Origin: Eubacteriales bacterium
GTDB taxonomy: Bacteria; Bacillota; Clostridia; Oscillospirales; Oscillospiraceae
Assembly: GCA_030536255.1 (NCBI GenBank)
Contig: JAUNQI010000012.1
Location: 1-64,000 of the forward strand
DNA length: 64,000 bases
Direction of reading: 5' to 3'
Position numbers and translations under genes: made by a program
Shown: piece by piece, positions 61,939 through 64,000 of the stretch
Layout: each line of letters begins with the position of its first letter
Numbering within the stretch: position 1 is the stretch's first letter
The notes under the pieces: generated by a model
What the model was told of the DNA's origin: nothing
The model's database searches: none
What the model saw: only the letters and a program-made list of their open reading frames with translations

Positions 61939-63105
61939 TTATGTACACTTTCTTCCCGTTTTCAAAACAAAGACAAAGCTCGTGATCACCATGAATACCG
62001 CGCAGAGAAGCAGTCCGAAGCGAAGCCCGATCGTCGCCTCGCAGAATCCAAGCACCGGAGGTGCGATTCCCTGCCCCAGGTACAGCGACAGCATCATCAG
62101 CGAAGTTGTCATCAGAGTGTTTCCCTCGGTTTCTTCGCATGCAACGTTGAGCATGCAGGGAATCATCGCTCCATAGCAGAAGCTGCTCAGTGCAATTCCG
62201 ATGCAGACGGTCAGTCCGCCGGAGAACGGCAGCACCGCCAGAAGGATCACAGCTGCTGCAAATCCGGCATATTTTATCAGATTTTCCGGACGGATCCCCG
62301 TATACGGCATCAGGAACCGGGCAAGCAGAACTCCGGTGAACATAAAGCTCAGCGCCGCGTTCCCGAGAGAGCTGCCCAGTGTCGTACCGACATAATAATT
62401 CACCCAGTTATTCATTCCGCCCATAAAGAACCCATGGCAGAACATTGCCAGAATAAAGAACGGAAGAGAACCCAGCCGAAGTACCGTTCGAAGATCAGCC
62501 AGCGTCAGCCGTTCTTCCTTTTTACTGCTTTCTCCCGCATCCGGTTTTCTTTCTGTAAGAAGCATTGCTGCCGTCAGCGCTACGCCGAAAATCGCAAGGA
62601 ACAGATAAATATTGTTCCAGTCCACTCCGCGGGAAATCAGCGCGGAATAGATCAGCGGTACAGCCATACTTACGATTCCAAAGGTGGAATGCAGATGGCA
62701 CATTTTTTCTGTGGCTTCTTTTCCGGTATAAAGATCCGCAATCACGGAGGAAAGAAGCGTATCCATCAGACCCATCCCGATTCCCGCAAGAAACCACAGA
62801 GAAATAAACAGCGGGAACGGCGGAAGAAACGTCAGGCATCCGATAAAGACGGTGCCGAGTGCAAAGCCTGCCGTGAGAAGTCTTGTTTTTTTCACCCGGC
62901 CGGTTAGAAAAAGTGCCAGCACAAAGGCCGCCATTCCGCCAAAGGAAGAGAGAAGCGCTGCCAGCCCCTGATCTGAACTTCCCAGACCGTAATGCTCAAT
63001 CACGTATTTGAGCAGAGAACCCTGCAGCGCAAAAATCGCCGATAAAAAACCCATTCCGCAGAAGACCTCTACGGTAAGAACTGTTTTTCTTTTTGAAGAC
63101 GACAT
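61939..63105 (-). CDS. Major facilitator superfamily transporter
   Basis: The 388-residue protein has 12 hydrophobic helices with a basic central loop (LLTERKPDAGESSKKEERLTL). GLGSSDQGLAALLSSFGG and GMGLMDTLLSSVIADLYTGKEA are MFS-like; MDTLLSSVIADL suggests a sugar or drug transporter. It may import a sugar for the adjacent kinase. The substrate is unknown. Confidence 0.85.
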   Translation of the reverse strand: MSSSKRKTVLTVEVFCGMGFLSAIFALQGSLLKYVIEHYGLGSSDQGLAALLSSFGGMAAFVLALFLTGRVKKTRLLTAGFALGTVFIGCLTFLPPFPLFISLWFLAGIGMGLMDTLLSSVIADLYTGKEATEKMCHLHSTFGIVSMAVPLIYSALISRGVDWNNIYLFLAIFGVALTAAMLLTERKPDAGESSKKEERLTLADLRTVLRLGSLPFFILAMFCHGFFMGGMNNWVNYYVGTTLGSSLGNAALSFMFTGVLLARFLMPYTGIRPENLIKYAGFAAAVILLAVLPFSGGLTVCIGIALSSFCYGAMIPCMLNVACEETEGNTLMTTSLMMLSLYLGQGIAPPVLGFCEATIGLRFGLLLCAVFMVITSFVFVLKTGRKCT

Positions 63106-63548
63106 AGTATTTGCCTTTCTTCTGTATAAGAAATATGAATTCCCGGTAACCTCTGCTTATCAGCAGAAAATACCGGGTTCATTATAGGTCAAGCCGGATT
63201 TTTGTCAACAATAATCCTTCCGGATCTTCTCTGTGAATTGAACTTTTCTTTGACAACCCCCGTCTTCCTGTTTTTTGAACTTCTCCGAACGGAAACGGAT
63301 GTCCGCCGGAACGAAGCTTCTGCGATCGGAAAAACATACTGGAGGTTGAAAAGACTCCGGTAATATGATATAGTAAATTAATAATCGACTGAAGTCGGTT
63401 TAGGGTTGCTGAAGCAGGCCGGATCATTATCATTGCGTATCCCGTTTTCCATTTTTAATTCTTCATTAATCTATTATAGACCGTATGAAACTGTCGCAAA
63501 CACCTGAAGGTGTATTGCGGCATTATTTTTTTGCAGAGGAGAGACATT
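63106..63548. other. Non-coding region between MFS and FecCD genes
   Basis: It holds a stem-loop (63142-63177; CCCGGTA/TACCGGG with inner CTGC/GCAG) and a promoter (63346-63374). A roughly 165-nt leader to 63549 follows. ATCATTATCATTG near 63423-63435 resembles half of a Fur box. A small hairpin ACACCTGAAGGTGT lies in the leader. I see no gene. Confidence 0.6.
63346..63374 (+). promoter_or_regulatory. Predicted sigma-A promoter of the FecCD gene
   Basis: TTGAAA (63346-63351), a 17-bp spacer, TATAGT (63369-63374). The transcript would have a long leader (about 165 nt) before ATG 63549. Confidence 0.6.
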
Positions 63549-64000
63549 ATGAGAAAAAAACGGTGCGCTGTTTTTTGGACACTCGGATTATCCGTGGTCT
63601 TCATGTCGTTTCTCTGTCTGTTTGTCGGTTCGTCTCATATGAGCATAAAAGATTGTTTTCTCGCCTTGCTTGGAAAAGGAACCGATGCCAGTATCCGGAT
63701 CATTCGTAATATCCGTATTCCGAGAGTGCTGGCCGCACTGATTGCGGGCGCAGGACTGTCTGCCGCCGGATTAGTGATGCAGACAACGCTGAACAATGCG
63801 ATGGCTTCTCCATCGACGCTGGGAGTATCCAATGCCGCTGTTTTCGGCGCCAATCTTTCTATTATCGCATTTTCCGGCGGGTTTTTAAGCACCGGCAACA
63901 ATCTCTCCTCTTATACGGTTGGGATCAATCCTTATGCAACAGGAATTATTGCCTTCGCTTTTTCCGTTCTTTCCGTACTTCTGATCCTCGGAATGTGCCG
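63549..64000 (+). CDS. FecCD-family iron-siderophore ABC permease, 3' truncated by the window
   Basis: ATG 63549 follows GGAGAGACATT. The first 150 residues have an N-terminal membrane helix, then IRIPRVLAALIAGAGLSAAG and LNNAMASPSTLGVSNAAVFGA, signatures of FecCD (FhuB/BtuC-like) permeases. It takes up ferric siderophores or related chelates with an ATPase and binding protein, presumably beyond the edge. The gene is incomplete here. Confidence 0.9.
   Translation, partial: MRKKRCAVFWTLGLSVVFMSFLCLFVGSSHMSIKDCFLALLGKGTDASIRIIRNIRIPRVLAALIAGAGLSAAGLVMQTTLNNAMASPSTLGVSNAAVFGANLSIIAFSGGFLSTGNNLSSYTVGINPYATGIIAFAFSVLSVLLILGMC

Overview
The window looks like a low-to-mid GC anaerobic Firmicute of the class Clostridia, probably a gut or rumen member of the Eubacteriales/Christensenellales. 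The evidence is the gene families present: radical-SAM HemZ, CarD, RqcP, SpoVB-like flippase, short archaeal-type ProRS, NhaC, NHLM bacteriocin exporter, ferredoxin-type aldo/keto reductases, a GH120 xylosidase and an Rbs-type ABC sugar operon. Purine-rich Shine-Dalgarno sites and TTGACA-17-TATAAT promoters fit. No genus is claimed.

Layout. (1) 1-137: a partial tRNA-Gln(TTG) and a tRNA-Lys(TTT). (2) 138-6826: a decayed integrated phage-like element inside the tRNA-Lys 3' end, bounded by an exact 44-bp direct repeat (94-137 and 6783-6826). Its left part is prophage wreckage on the minus strand: a portal 3' end with a C-terminal BECR-type RNase domain, two small Cys-rich CPCC proteins in the immunity position, a second orphan BECR module, YjcQ, small ORFs and a fused endolysin/holin remnant, plus a plus-strand integrase stump. 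Its right part is intact plus-strand cargo: a HigBA-like toxin-antitoxin with a third gene, and an AAA ATPase/TOPRIM-like pair resembling PARIS/AbiL defence systems, next to attR. (3) 7-26 kb: aldo/keto reductase, surface protein, mnmG-mnmA, a cluster of phosphodiester-glycosidase (NAGPA-domain) exoproteins, rqcP, hup, flippase and the three-gene NHLM exporter without a visible precursor peptide. (4) 26-46 kb: housekeeping and metabolism (gap, uridine-kinase-like, hemZ, carD, ispE, proS, cysteine desulfurase, mazG, diaminopropionate ammonia-lyase), a cyclic-di-GMP-type signalling trio, NhaC, DUF1643, an Smr gene with an in-frame TAG, and a C69 dipeptidase. (5) 46-52 kb: GH120 beta-xylosidase overlapping a YczE-type membrane protein, then a MoxR-AAA/VWA pair. 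(6) 52-63 kb: a minus-strand carbohydrate locus (MFS, PfkB kinase, DeoR regulator, RbsB-RbsA-RbsC, two DhaK and two DhaL, class II aldolase). The right edge cuts a FecCD siderophore permease.

Working together: sugar imported by RbsABC is probably phosphorylated and cleaved by the kinase and aldolase, with DhaK/DhaL phosphorylating a three- or four-carbon ketose, under DeoR control from a consensus promoter with CTTTC repeats. The element shows accessory defence and toxin/immunity genes kept while the phage structural genes were lost.

Stop codons: I read the stops of 51 chromosomal genes. About 27 are TAA, 24 are TGA and none are TAG, while one element gene ends in TAG and the Smr gene has an in-frame TAG.
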